Shown in pieces: positions 57,630 through 64,000 of a DNA stretch of 64,000 bases; position 1 is the first letter of the stretch, and every line of letters starts with the position of its first letter. Location: positions 1 to 64,000 of the forward strand of contig NZ_KB902624.1 of NCBI RefSeq assembly GCF_000379605.1. The letters run 5' to 3'. The position numbers and the translations under genes are program-made. The notes under the pieces are model-generated. The model saw nothing but the letters and a program-made list of their open reading frames with translations, was not told the DNA's origin and did not search any database. Source of the DNA: Rhizobium giardinii bv. giardinii H152. GTDB lineage: Bacteria > Pseudomonadota > Alphaproteobacteria > Rhizobiales > Rhizobiaceae.

Positions 57630-59045
57630 ATGGCCCGCCAAATCCGTTTCAATGCCTTCGACATGAACTGTGTCGGCCATCAGTCGCCCGGTCTCTGGGC
57701 GCATCCGCGCGACAAATCGTGGAAATACAAGGATCTGGACTACTGGCAGGATCTCGCCCGCACGCTGGAGCGCGGCATTTTCGATGGCATCTTCATCGCC
57801 GATGTCATCGGCTATTACGATGTCTACAAGGGCTCGAATTATCACGCGATCCATCAGGCAGCGCAGATCCCGGTCAATGACCCGCTGCAGCTTGCCGCTC
57901 CGATCGCGCTCGCAACCGAGCATCTCGGCATCGGCATCACCGCCTCCACCTCCTTCGAGCATCCCTACACCTTCGCCCGTCGGCTTGCGACGGCGGATCA
58001 TCACACCAAGGGCCGCGTCGGCTGGAACATCGTCACCTCCTATCTCGAAAGCGGCGCGAAAAATGTCGGGCAGGGCGGCTTGCGCCGGCACGACAACCGC
58101 TACGAGGTTGCCAACGAATATGTCGAGGTGCTCTACAAGCTCTTCGAAGGCAGCTGGGAAGAAGGCGCGGTGTTGCGCGACCGCGAAAACCGCATCTTTA
58201 CCGATCCCTCCAAGGTTCACGAGATCGGCCACAAGGGCAAGTATTTCGACGTGCCCGGCTATCACCTGAGCGAGCCTTCTCCGCAGCGCACGCCGGTTCT
58301 CTATCAGGCCGGCGCCTCCGGGCCGGGCAAGACATTCGCGGCCGGCCATGCCGAGTGCATCTTCGTGGCGGCGCCGACGAAATCGGTGCTGAAGGGCTAT
58401 GTCGCCGATATTCGAGAGCGCATCGCGGCGGCCGGGCGCGATCCAAAGAAGGTCTATATCTACACGCTCATCAGCATCATCACCGACGAGACGGAAGACA
58501 AGGCGCAGGCGAAAATCGAGGAATACAAGCGTTACGTTTCCTATGACGGCTCGCTGACCTTCATGTCCGGCTGGAGCGGCATCGATTTCGGCCAGTATGC
58601 GCCGACCGATGTCGTGGAGCGCATCGAGACCAACGCGATCCACTCCTTCGTCGAGCACATCGCCGGCGGCGACAAGTCCTGGACGATCGACGAGCTGGCG
58701 CAGTTCGGTGGCATCGGCGGCATGGGTCCGGTCTTCGTCGGCTCGCGCGAACGCATCGCCGATATCCTGCAGGAATGGGTCGAGGATACGGATGTCGACG
58801 GTTTCAACATTGCCTATGCCGTCACGCCCGACAGTTTTGAGGATGTGGTCGCCCATATCGTGCCGGAACTACAAAAGCGCGGCGCCTATCCGACCGCCTA
58901 CAAGCCGGGCACGCTGCGCGAAAAGCTGTTCGGGGAGGGGCCGTATCTGCCGGTATCCCACCCGGCCGATGGCTACCGCGACATAGAGGCCGTTAAACGC
59001 CGCGAGGCGGAGCAGGCGCCGTCGCTGAAATCGGTGAATGGGTGA
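57630..59045 (+). CDS. DszA/NtaA-like FMN-dependent monooxygenase (luciferase-like)
   Basis: This 471-residue protein is an LLM-class flavin monooxygenase of the NtaA/SnaA/DszA subgroup, which uses FMNH2 from a reductase to cleave sulfones, amines or sulfonates. Features: FNAFDMNCVGHQSPGLWAHP (N-terminal strand, typical for the subgroup), GRVGWNIVTSYLESGAKNVG (phosphate/FMN region), YQAGASGPGKTFAAGHAECI. GGAG at 57615-57624 precedes ATG 57630. It stands alone on the plus strand within a minus-strand importer region. Together with the SfnB-like and DszC-like genes it suggests a sulfur-releasing route; substrate unknown. Confidence 0.87.
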   Translation: MARQIRFNAFDMNCVGHQSPGLWAHPRDKSWKYKDLDYWQDLARTLERGIFDGIFIADVIGYYDVYKGSNYHAIHQAAQIPVNDPLQLAAPIALATEHLGIGITASTSFEHPYTFARRLATADHHTKGRVGWNIVTSYLESGAKNVGQGGLRRHDNRYEVANEYVEVLYKLFEGSWEEGAVLRDRENRIFTDPSKVHEIGHKGKYFDVPGYHLSEPSPQRTPVLYQAGASGPGKTFAAGHAECIFVAAPTKSVLKGYVADIRERIAAAGRDPKKVYIYTLISIITDETEDKAQAKIEEYKRYVSYDGSLTFMSGWSGIDFGQYAPTDVVERIETNAIHSFVEHIAGGDKSWTIDELAQFGGIGGMGPVFVGSRERIADILQEWVEDTDVDGFNIAYAVTPDSFEDVVAHIVPELQKRGAYPTAYKPGTLREKLFGEGPYLPVSHPADGYRDIEAVKRREAEQAPSLKSVNG

Positions 59046-59054
59046 GGGGTTCTT

Positions 59055-59179
59055 CCTTCTCTCCGCTTGCGGGGAGACGGTGGCCCGAAGGGCCGGATGA
59101 GGGGTAAAAACATCGGCGTTTTCGAGGATGAGAAATTGCCCCTCACCCTAGCCCTCTCCCCGCCTGCGGGGAGAGGGTA
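59055..59179. repeat. RIME-like intergenic palindromic repeat, copy 2
   Basis: Contains CTCTCCGC…GCGGGGAGA at 59060-59081, the central GGCCCGAAGGGCCGGATGAG segment, and CCCTCTCCCCGCCTGCGGGGAGAGGG-type palindrome at 59151-59177. It is the same kind of element as at 53938-54066 in the opposite orientation and lies between convergent genes. Confidence 0.8.
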
Positions 59180-59217
59180 CGATCGTGTCTGCCGCTTGCC
59201 CGTAAATCCACTTCACC

Positions 59218-59748
59218 TCAACCCGGAACGTAAGTCAGCCTGATCACATCCCCGGCAATCCGGTCATGTGTGACAAGGCGAAGCGCCGGCAGAGGACCGG
59301 CGAAGTAGGGGGTGCCCTGGCCCAACACGACAGGATGGAGGTAGATGCGATATTCATCGATCAACCGCAGTTCGGTGAGGCTCTGCGCAAGATTCGGTCC
59401 CGCCACCTCGATTTCGCCGTCATAGTCGGCCCTCAGTTTTCGAATGGCACGCTCAAGATCGCCGTCCAGAAGACTGGCATTTGGCCCGACAGGCGGTCGC
59501 GAATGCGAGACAACCCATTTCGGCTGCTTGCGCCATGCGTCCGCGAAAGCCCGTTCATCCGCATCCCACTCAGGATGCTCGTTGTCCCAATAACGCATGA
59601 TCTCATAGATCCGACGCCCGTACAGGCTGCCCGTCTGCTTCTCGGCTTCCTGGATGAAGTGGCGGAAGAGCTCGGCGCTCGGCGCAAAGGCCATATGATC
59701 CACATAGCCATCCAGCGACTGGTTCATTCCAAACACGAGCTTCGCCAT
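59218..59748 (-). CDS. Dihydrofolate reductase-fold protein (RibD C-terminal family)
   Basis: This 176-residue protein has the RibD_C/DHFR-like fold: KLVFGMNQSLDGYVDHMAFA at the start, GRRIYEIMRYWDNEHPEW, EVAGPNLAQSLTELRLIDEY and IYLHPVVLGQGTPYF. Members bind NADPH, but most are uncharacterised; this is not a classical folate enzyme. ATG 59748 is chosen because GGAGGAAGG lies directly upstream; the open frame extends to 59823 without a ribosome site. It lies about 100 bases after the importer permease on the same strand. It could serve as a reductase, but this is a guess. Confidence 0.8.
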   Translation of the reverse strand: MAKLVFGMNQSLDGYVDHMAFAPSAELFRHFIQEAEKQTGSLYGRRIYEIMRYWDNEHPEWDADERAFADAWRKQPKWVVSHSRPPVGPNASLLDGDLERAIRKLRADYDGEIEVAGPNLAQSLTELRLIDEYRIYLHPVVLGQGTPYFAGPLPALRLVTHDRIAGDVIRLTYVPG

Positions 59749-59852
59749 GGGCCCTTCCTCCCGGAACCGGATATCCCTGCTTGGCATTGACAACCGATCG
59801 TACCGTAGACCAACCGGTTTCATATCGCAACTGGTTTTGAGCGAGCGGCGCG

Positions 59853-60881
59853 TCAGGCTTTGCGGGCGATGCCGTAGGTCAGTGCCAAGGCGCCGACAAG
59901 CACCGCGCCCTTGACGAAATCCTGGGTGTAATACGGAGCGTTCAGCATGGTGAGCCCATTCAAGAGCACGCCGACAAAGACGGCACCGACAAGCGTGCCG
60001 AAGACATTCGGACGGCGAAGCCCGAGAACGGCAAAGCCGATCAGTGCGGCCGCGACGGCATCCATCAGCAGCGAGCCGCCGGACGACACATCGCCTCGTC
60101 CCACGCGCGCCGCAACCACGATGCCGCCGAGCGAGGCGAGCGTGCCGGAGATCACATAGGCCAGCGTCTTCAGCCGGTCAGTCGGCCCGCCGGCAAGCCG
60201 CGTCGCCAGCTCATTGCCGCCCGTCGCAAACAGAAGCCGCCCGATCCGCGTCCGCTCCGTCAGTACGTAGAGTGCGACGGCCACGATGGCCATCAGGATC
60301 ACCGGCAGCGGCACAACACCGAACAGGCTGGAGCGGCCGATGGTGAGAAACAGCGGATCGTATTTCCCCGTCGCCGTAGAGCCGTCGGGCAGGATCAGCC
60401 CCGGCGAGATCGAGCGCCCGGCGGTCGGGATCAGCTGCAGCCCGGTCAGCAGAAACATCATGGCGAGCGTCGCCAGCAGATCCGGCACCTTCAAGCGCAC
60501 GATCAGCAGCGCATTGAGAAGCCCGATCGCCGCCCCCAGAGCCAACACCAGAACGACGGTTTCGCCGGCGCCAAAACCCCAGACGATCATGAAATAGCTC
60601 GCCGCCATCACGCTTGAGGCGGCAACCGTCCCGATCGAGAGATCGAAGCCGCCGACGGCCAGCGTCACGGTCACGCCCGCGCCGAGGATCGCGACGACGG
60701 AGACCGCCTGCAGAATGCTCATCAGGTTGTTGATGTTGATGAAGGCCGGCTGGGCGAGGGTAAAGCCGATCATCAGTGCGGCAAGCAGGATGAACACCGC
60801 GCCGGAGCGCAGGATATCGCGGATGCCGTCATCGGTCCTGGTCGTTGACTTGGCGGCCGGCGTGTTGTCTTGGGCTGTCAT
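59853..60881 (-). CDS. Ribose-type ABC importer permease
   Basis: This 342-residue permease has about nine helices, with AVGGFDLSIGTVAASSVMAA as the family motif (VTLAVGGFDLSIG) and the ATPase-contact loop NELATRLAGGPTDRLKTL. The start overlaps the ATPase stop by one base. With the ATPase upstream and the binding protein at 55511 it would form one importer with a homodimeric channel. Confidence 0.88.
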   Translation of the reverse strand: MTAQDNTPAAKSTTRTDDGIRDILRSGAVFILLAALMIGFTLAQPAFININNLMSILQAVSVVAILGAGVTVTLAVGGFDLSIGTVAASSVMAASYFMIVWGFGAGETVVLVLALGAAIGLLNALLIVRLKVPDLLATLAMMFLLTGLQLIPTAGRSISPGLILPDGSTATGKYDPLFLTIGRSSLFGVVPLPVILMAIVAVALYVLTERTRIGRLLFATGGNELATRLAGGPTDRLKTLAYVISGTLASLGGIVVAARVGRGDVSSGGSLLMDAVAAALIGFAVLGLRRPNVFGTLVGAVFVGVLLNGLTMLNAPYYTQDFVKGAVLVGALALTYGIARKA

Positions 60882-62413
60882 CAGGCGTGTTCCCTGCTGC
60901 TGTTCTCGCGGCTATCGTGACGGCCGGTAAGACTGCCATCATCATGGCGACTGACGAGACTGTCGCCATGGCGGCTGCTCTGGACAATGGTGTGGTGATC
61001 CATGGTCAGCACCCGGTCTGCGACTTCGAGGGCTTCTTCCGGGTCGGAGGTCGCGATCAGCGTGGCGCGATCGTTGCGGCTGCGAATGGCGGTGATGATG
61101 TCGTGGCGGGCGCCGACATCGACGCCCTGGAAAGGCTCGTCAAGCAGCAGAAGCTTGCAGGGCTCCGCCTCCCAACGGGCCAGCACGACCTTCTGCTGGT
61201 TGCCGCCGGAAAGCGTCCAGACGGACGTATTCGGACCGGAAGGGCGAATGCCCAGTCGCCTGATCGCGGTTTCCGCCTTTTCCCGCTCGCGGCGCGGCTG
61301 GATAAATCCGGTGGGATACCAGCGGTGCAGATGCGGCAGGCTGATGGTCGCGACGATCGATTCCCCCGGCCAGCCCGCCGGCATCAGCGACGAGCGGTGC
61401 CGGTCTTCGCCTGCCATGGCAACGCCGGCATCCACGGCTTCCCGTGGGCTTGAGGGCGCATAGGCCCGCCCCGCAAGTCGCATTTCGCCTTCGGCCACAG
61501 CGACGTTGCCGAAGATCGCTGAAAGCAGCCGGCTCTTGCCCACGCCGAGCACGCCGGTAATTGCCACCACCTCGCCGCGATGCAGCGTCAAGTCGAACGG
61601 ATGGCTGCCGGGCAGTAGCCGCGCTCCGGAAAGCTCAAACACCGGATCGCCGGCGCCTCCGCGCGCATCCGGCCGTGCCGAGACAAGCGGCCGGCCGATC
61701 ATCGTCTCGATGGCGAGATCGAAGTTCACCGGCCGGGCAAAGCTTTCGACAAGCCGCCCGCCACGCAACACGGCGACACGGTCGGCCAGCGCTTCGAGAT
61801 CGGCTGTGCGGTGGGAAATATAGAGAATGGCGATGCCGCGTTTCTTGAGGTCGAGCAGCGCCGCGTAAAGCCTGCGGGACTCGGTTGCGGAAAGGCTGGC
61901 GGTTGGTTCGTCGAGGATCAAGAGCTCCGCCTTGTCGGCGAGCCCGCGGGCAATCGCTACCAGCTGCCGTTCGGCGGCGGAAAGCTCGGCAAAATCCCGG
62001 TCGACGGGCAGATCGAATCCCGCCTCCCGCAACATCGCCTGCGCCTCGCGCCGCACGCGGCCGCGGGACGCGAAAAACGGCTGTTTGCGATCGACAAACC
62101 GGTTGAGCAACAGCGCATCGCCAACCGTCAGTCCGGGAATGCCGACAAGATCGGTCGATTGATGAACGGTCACGACGCCGGCCGCGCTTGCCTCCGCAGG
62201 CGTCGCGGGCGCAAAGGCTTGGCCCTTGAAGGTGACGCTGCCGCTGTCGGCGGGCAGCACGCCGGAGATGATTTTGACGAAGGTCGATTTCCCCGCCCCG
62301 TTCGCCCCCATCAGGGCGACGATTTCGCCGCGTTCGATCGAAAAGTTGAAATCGGCAAGCGCCCGTGTCGATCCGAAGGACCGGGAAAGCGCCTGGGCTT
62401 GAAGAAGGGGCAT
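60881..62413 (-). CDS. Ribose-type ABC importer ATPase, two nucleotide-binding domains
   Basis: This 510-residue tandem ATPase has Walker A GANGAGKST, signature LSAAERQLVAIARGL (first domain), Walker B LLILDEPTASL, and in the second domain LSGGNQQKVVLARWE with LLLLDEPFQGVD. A histidine-rich tail follows (DHHTIVQSSRHGDSLVSRHD, then DDGSLTGRHDSREN), longer than in the other two ATPases of the window; its role is unknown. ATG 62413 is chosen, with GTG 62425 as alternative; no clear ribosome site decides. It is the first gene of this importer operon. Confidence 0.9.
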   Translation of the reverse strand: MPLLQAQALSRSFGSTRALADFNFSIERGEIVALMGANGAGKSTFVKIISGVLPADSGSVTFKGQAFAPATPAEASAAGVVTVHQSTDLVGIPGLTVGDALLLNRFVDRKQPFFASRGRVRREAQAMLREAGFDLPVDRDFAELSAAERQLVAIARGLADKAELLILDEPTASLSATESRRLYAALLDLKKRGIAILYISHRTADLEALADRVAVLRGGRLVESFARPVNFDLAIETMIGRPLVSARPDARGGAGDPVFELSGARLLPGSHPFDLTLHRGEVVAITGVLGVGKSRLLSAIFGNVAVAEGEMRLAGRAYAPSSPREAVDAGVAMAGEDRHRSSLMPAGWPGESIVATISLPHLHRWYPTGFIQPRREREKAETAIRRLGIRPSGPNTSVWTLSGGNQQKVVLARWEAEPCKLLLLDEPFQGVDVGARHDIITAIRSRNDRATLIATSDPEEALEVADRVLTMDHHTIVQSSRHGDSLVSRHDDGSLTGRHDSRENSSREHA

Positions 62414-62924
62414 GGGTATCACCAATTGGATTGATGGCTATTTGCCAAGGCGCACAGGCCATTCGCAAGGATGCGGTTTGCGTTCGGGAGGGGTGGAAAA
62501 GAAAATTATTTCAGCTGGTTAGGGCCCCCTTCCGTCAAGGGTACTTTGGTGGATCAAAAAAACAGATAAAATACGATTTACATATTCAACTGCGAAAGAG
62601 GCGACCCGAGTTAGCCTGCGCAATCGCCTTATCGGTGAAGGCAACCGGCTGCCTTCCAGCCATCCGGGCGCGAACTTTCATGCCCGTTTTTGATGAAACC
62701 CCGGATGTCCCGATGCGTGGTGGCTCAGCTCCAGATGATCGATAGTATATAATTTTTATAGAAATATTTTCTTTTCTCGCGCGGATTGGCGATAGGGAAA
62801 ATTCCTCTTCGATCTGCCGCATAAATTGCCATTCGTTGTTCACAAAAGCGGCATTTGCGATCTTGCTCACAGAAATGCTGACGTTTCGAAGCCGGGTCCT
62901 CCCAAATGCGAGAGCAAAAACATT
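62414..62924. other. Intergenic region between divergent importer operons
   Basis: About 510 bases, AT-rich at 62500-62600 and 62735-62800. No gene is recognised. It should hold promoters for the minus-strand sugar-type importer and the plus-strand methionine-type importer. The last 75 bases may fold into a pseudoknot (see 62851-62917). Confidence 0.5.
62851..62917 (+). promoter_or_regulatory. Possible pseudoknot leader of metQ
   Basis: Four segments pair in crossed order: GCATTTG (62851-62857) with CAAATGC (62903-62909), and TTGCTC (62863-62868) with GAGCAA (62912-62917). This A-B-A'-B' order is that of an H-type pseudoknot, and the second pairing ends eight bases before the metQ ATG. No known riboswitch consensus was matched. 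Tentative. Confidence 0.35.
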
Positions 62925-63764
62925 ATGTCGAAAAAACTCTTTGAAAATGAACTCTTTTCCCGTCGTGTCGCGCTTGCCGCCCTTGCGACGGTTGCCGTGA
63001 CAATCACAACGTTCTCGGCTTCCGCTCCGGCCTTTGCCGAAGACAAGAAGGAACTGAAGGTCGGTATCATCTCAGGCGAAGACGAAGACGTCTGGCGCGT
63101 CGTGACGGCAGAAGCGGCCAAGAGGGGCCTCACCATTCAGACCGTGGTCTTCAACGATTACACCCAACCGAACGAAGCGCTGTCGCGCGGCGAAATCGAC
63201 GCCAACGCCTTCCAGCATCTTCCCTATCTGGAAAACCAGATCAAGACGCAGGACTACAAGATCGTTCCGGTCGGCTACACCGGCGTCTGGCCAATCGGCC
63301 TCTATTCGAAGAAGCACACCAAGGTTGCCGAACTGCAGGATGGCGCCATCATCGGCGTGCCGAACGATCCATCCAATGAAGGCCGTGCGTTGCGCGTTCT
63401 GCAGAATGAAGGCCTGATCAAGCTCAAGGACGGTACCGGCATCCTCGCGACCATCGCCGATATCGCGGAGAACCCGAAGAACATCCAGATCAAGGAACTC
63501 GATGCCGGTATCGTCGGTCGCTCGGTCGATGATCTCGATGCCGCCGTCGTCAACACCGACTGGGCGCTGAAGAGCGGCCTGACGCCGGAAAACCGCATCG
63601 CCCAGGAGCAGGTCGCGGACAATCCTTACCGCAACTTTATCGCCGTGCGCGAGGAATCGAAGGATGAGCCTTGGGTGAAGCCGCTGGTTGAAGCCTATCA
63701 GAATGACGTCGTGAAGGCGGAGTTCGATCGCGTCTATAAGGGCACCGGCATCAGCGCTTACTAA
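62925..63764 (+). CDS. metQ: MetQ/NlpA-type methionine-binding protein
   Basis: This 279-residue periplasmic binding protein of the NlpA/MetQ family has a signal peptide at about 1-38 (LFSRRVALAALATVAVTITT, cleavage near AFAE). Mature features: LKVGIISGEDEDVWRVVTAE, VVFNDYTQPNEALSRGEIDA, NAFQHLPYLENQIKTQDYKI and IGVPNDPSNEGRAL, all typical of this family (the QH.PYL segment contacts methionine). No lipobox is seen, so it is soluble or membrane-anchored by the uncleaved signal. ATG 62925 is chosen because the upstream frame would bury the signal. It precedes metN. D-/L-methionine is the likely cargo, but related compounds are possible. Confidence 0.88.
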   Translation: MSKKLFENELFSRRVALAALATVAVTITTFSASAPAFAEDKKELKVGIISGEDEDVWRVVTAEAAKRGLTIQTVVFNDYTQPNEALSRGEIDANAFQHLPYLENQIKTQDYKIVPVGYTGVWPIGLYSKKHTKVAELQDGAIIGVPNDPSNEGRALRVLQNEGLIKLKDGTGILATIADIAENPKNIQIKELDAGIVGRSVDDLDAAVVNTDWALKSGLTPENRIAQEQVADNPYRNFIAVREESKDEPWVKPLVEAYQNDVVKAEFDRVYKGTGISAY

Positions 63765-63788
63765 GCGGCTGAGCCTCAATCCTATGGG

Positions 63789-63817
63789 GCCCGCGATGCG
63801 CATGAAGCGTCGCGGGC
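63789..63817 (+). terminator. Intercistronic hairpin between metQ and metN
   Basis: Arms GCCCGCGA (63789-63796) and TCGCGGGC (63810-63817) form an 8-bp stem. No strong T-run follows. It probably protects the metQ mRNA and lowers expression of metN relative to it, like the hairpins behind the other two binding-protein genes. Confidence 0.7.
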
Positions 63818-63843
63818 TTGTGGCCGTTTCAGGAAAGAGAAGA

Positions 63844-64000
63844 ATGAACAAGCATGTTTCATGGACAGCGAGCGAGACAGAGACAAGCGAAGACGTTATC
63901 CGGCTCACCGATCTGCGCCGCCGCTTCGGCGAGACGGCGGCGCTCGATGGTGTTTCGCTGAGCGTCCAGCGTGGCGAAATCCTGGGTATCATCGGTCGAA
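63844..64000 (+). CDS. metN: MetN-type ABC importer ATPase, 5' end only
   Basis: Only the first 52 codons are in the window: after a 17-residue polar start comes VIRLTDLRRRFGETAALDGV and then EILGIIGR, the beginning of the Walker A region. ATG 63844 has GGAAAGAGAAG upstream. It follows metQ by about 80 bases, with a hairpin between. The permease (metI) and the rest of this gene lie outside the window. Assignment as the methionine importer ATPase comes mainly from its position behind metQ. Confidence 0.8.
   Translation, partial: MNKHVSWTASETETSEDVIRLTDLRRRFGETAALDGVSLSVQRGEILGIIGR

Noticed and set aside
62851..62924. SAM-II riboswitch upstream of metQ
   Set aside because: The pairing topology is similar, but the conserved loop sequence of SAM-II as I recall it is absent, so it is reported only as a possible pseudoknot.

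Overview
The window looks like accessory DNA (large plasmid or chromid) of an alphaproteobacterium of the Rhizobium/Agrobacterium/Sinorhizobium group. This is inferred from high GC, tightly packed catabolic operons, many ABC importers, RIME-like palindromic repeats and rhizobial gene types. No replication, rRNA or tRNA genes and no CRISPR array were seen, so the replicon type is not proven.

Layout. (1) 1-3760: end of a secreted protein gene, a chemotaxis receptor, and a gene-poor stretch with a broken XRE-type regulator. (2) 3761-13269: a complete aerobic nicotinate pathway. nicC-D-E-F-X and a MarR gene lie on the minus strand; nicA-nicB (molybdenum hydroxylase with a cytochrome c tail) diverge on the plus strand. 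The two promoters carry the same 13-bp operator over their -10 boxes. (3) 13271-26029: directly behind nicB come two glycoside hydrolase genes, a polyamine-type ABC importer, an isochorismatase-like hydrolase, a second MarR regulator and a GH3 beta-glucosidase. (4) 26291-28859: two XdhC-type maturation genes, a MocA-like gene broken by a frameshift and an internal deletion, and a DnaQ-type exonuclease remnant. (5) 28862-31193: transaldolase and a divergent SorC-type regulator. (6) 31482-44524: a complete D-apiose oxidation cluster with a RuBisCO-like protein, sugar importer, dehydrogenase, lactonase, oxidoisomerase, kinase, two tetrulose-phosphate isomerases and a divergent GntR regulator. (7) 44835-47573: small hypothetical genes, a decayed SRAP gene and a decayed IS110 transposase. 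(8) 47886-64000: two ribose-type importers intermixed with three flavoenzymes of the SfnB/DszC/DszA type, a broken brnTA toxin-antitoxin pair, a RibD/DHFR-fold protein and the start of a methionine-type importer (metQ, metN).

How the parts may work together. NicAB to NicX would convert nicotinate to fumarate; the XdhC/MocA-like genes would serve the molybdenum cofactor of NicB. The glycosidases and importer behind nicB suggest, as inference only, use of a plant nicotinate conjugate. The apiose cluster would yield D-erythrose 4-phosphate, a transaldolase substrate. The right end looks like sulfur scavenging from a sugar-like organosulfur compound, also inference.
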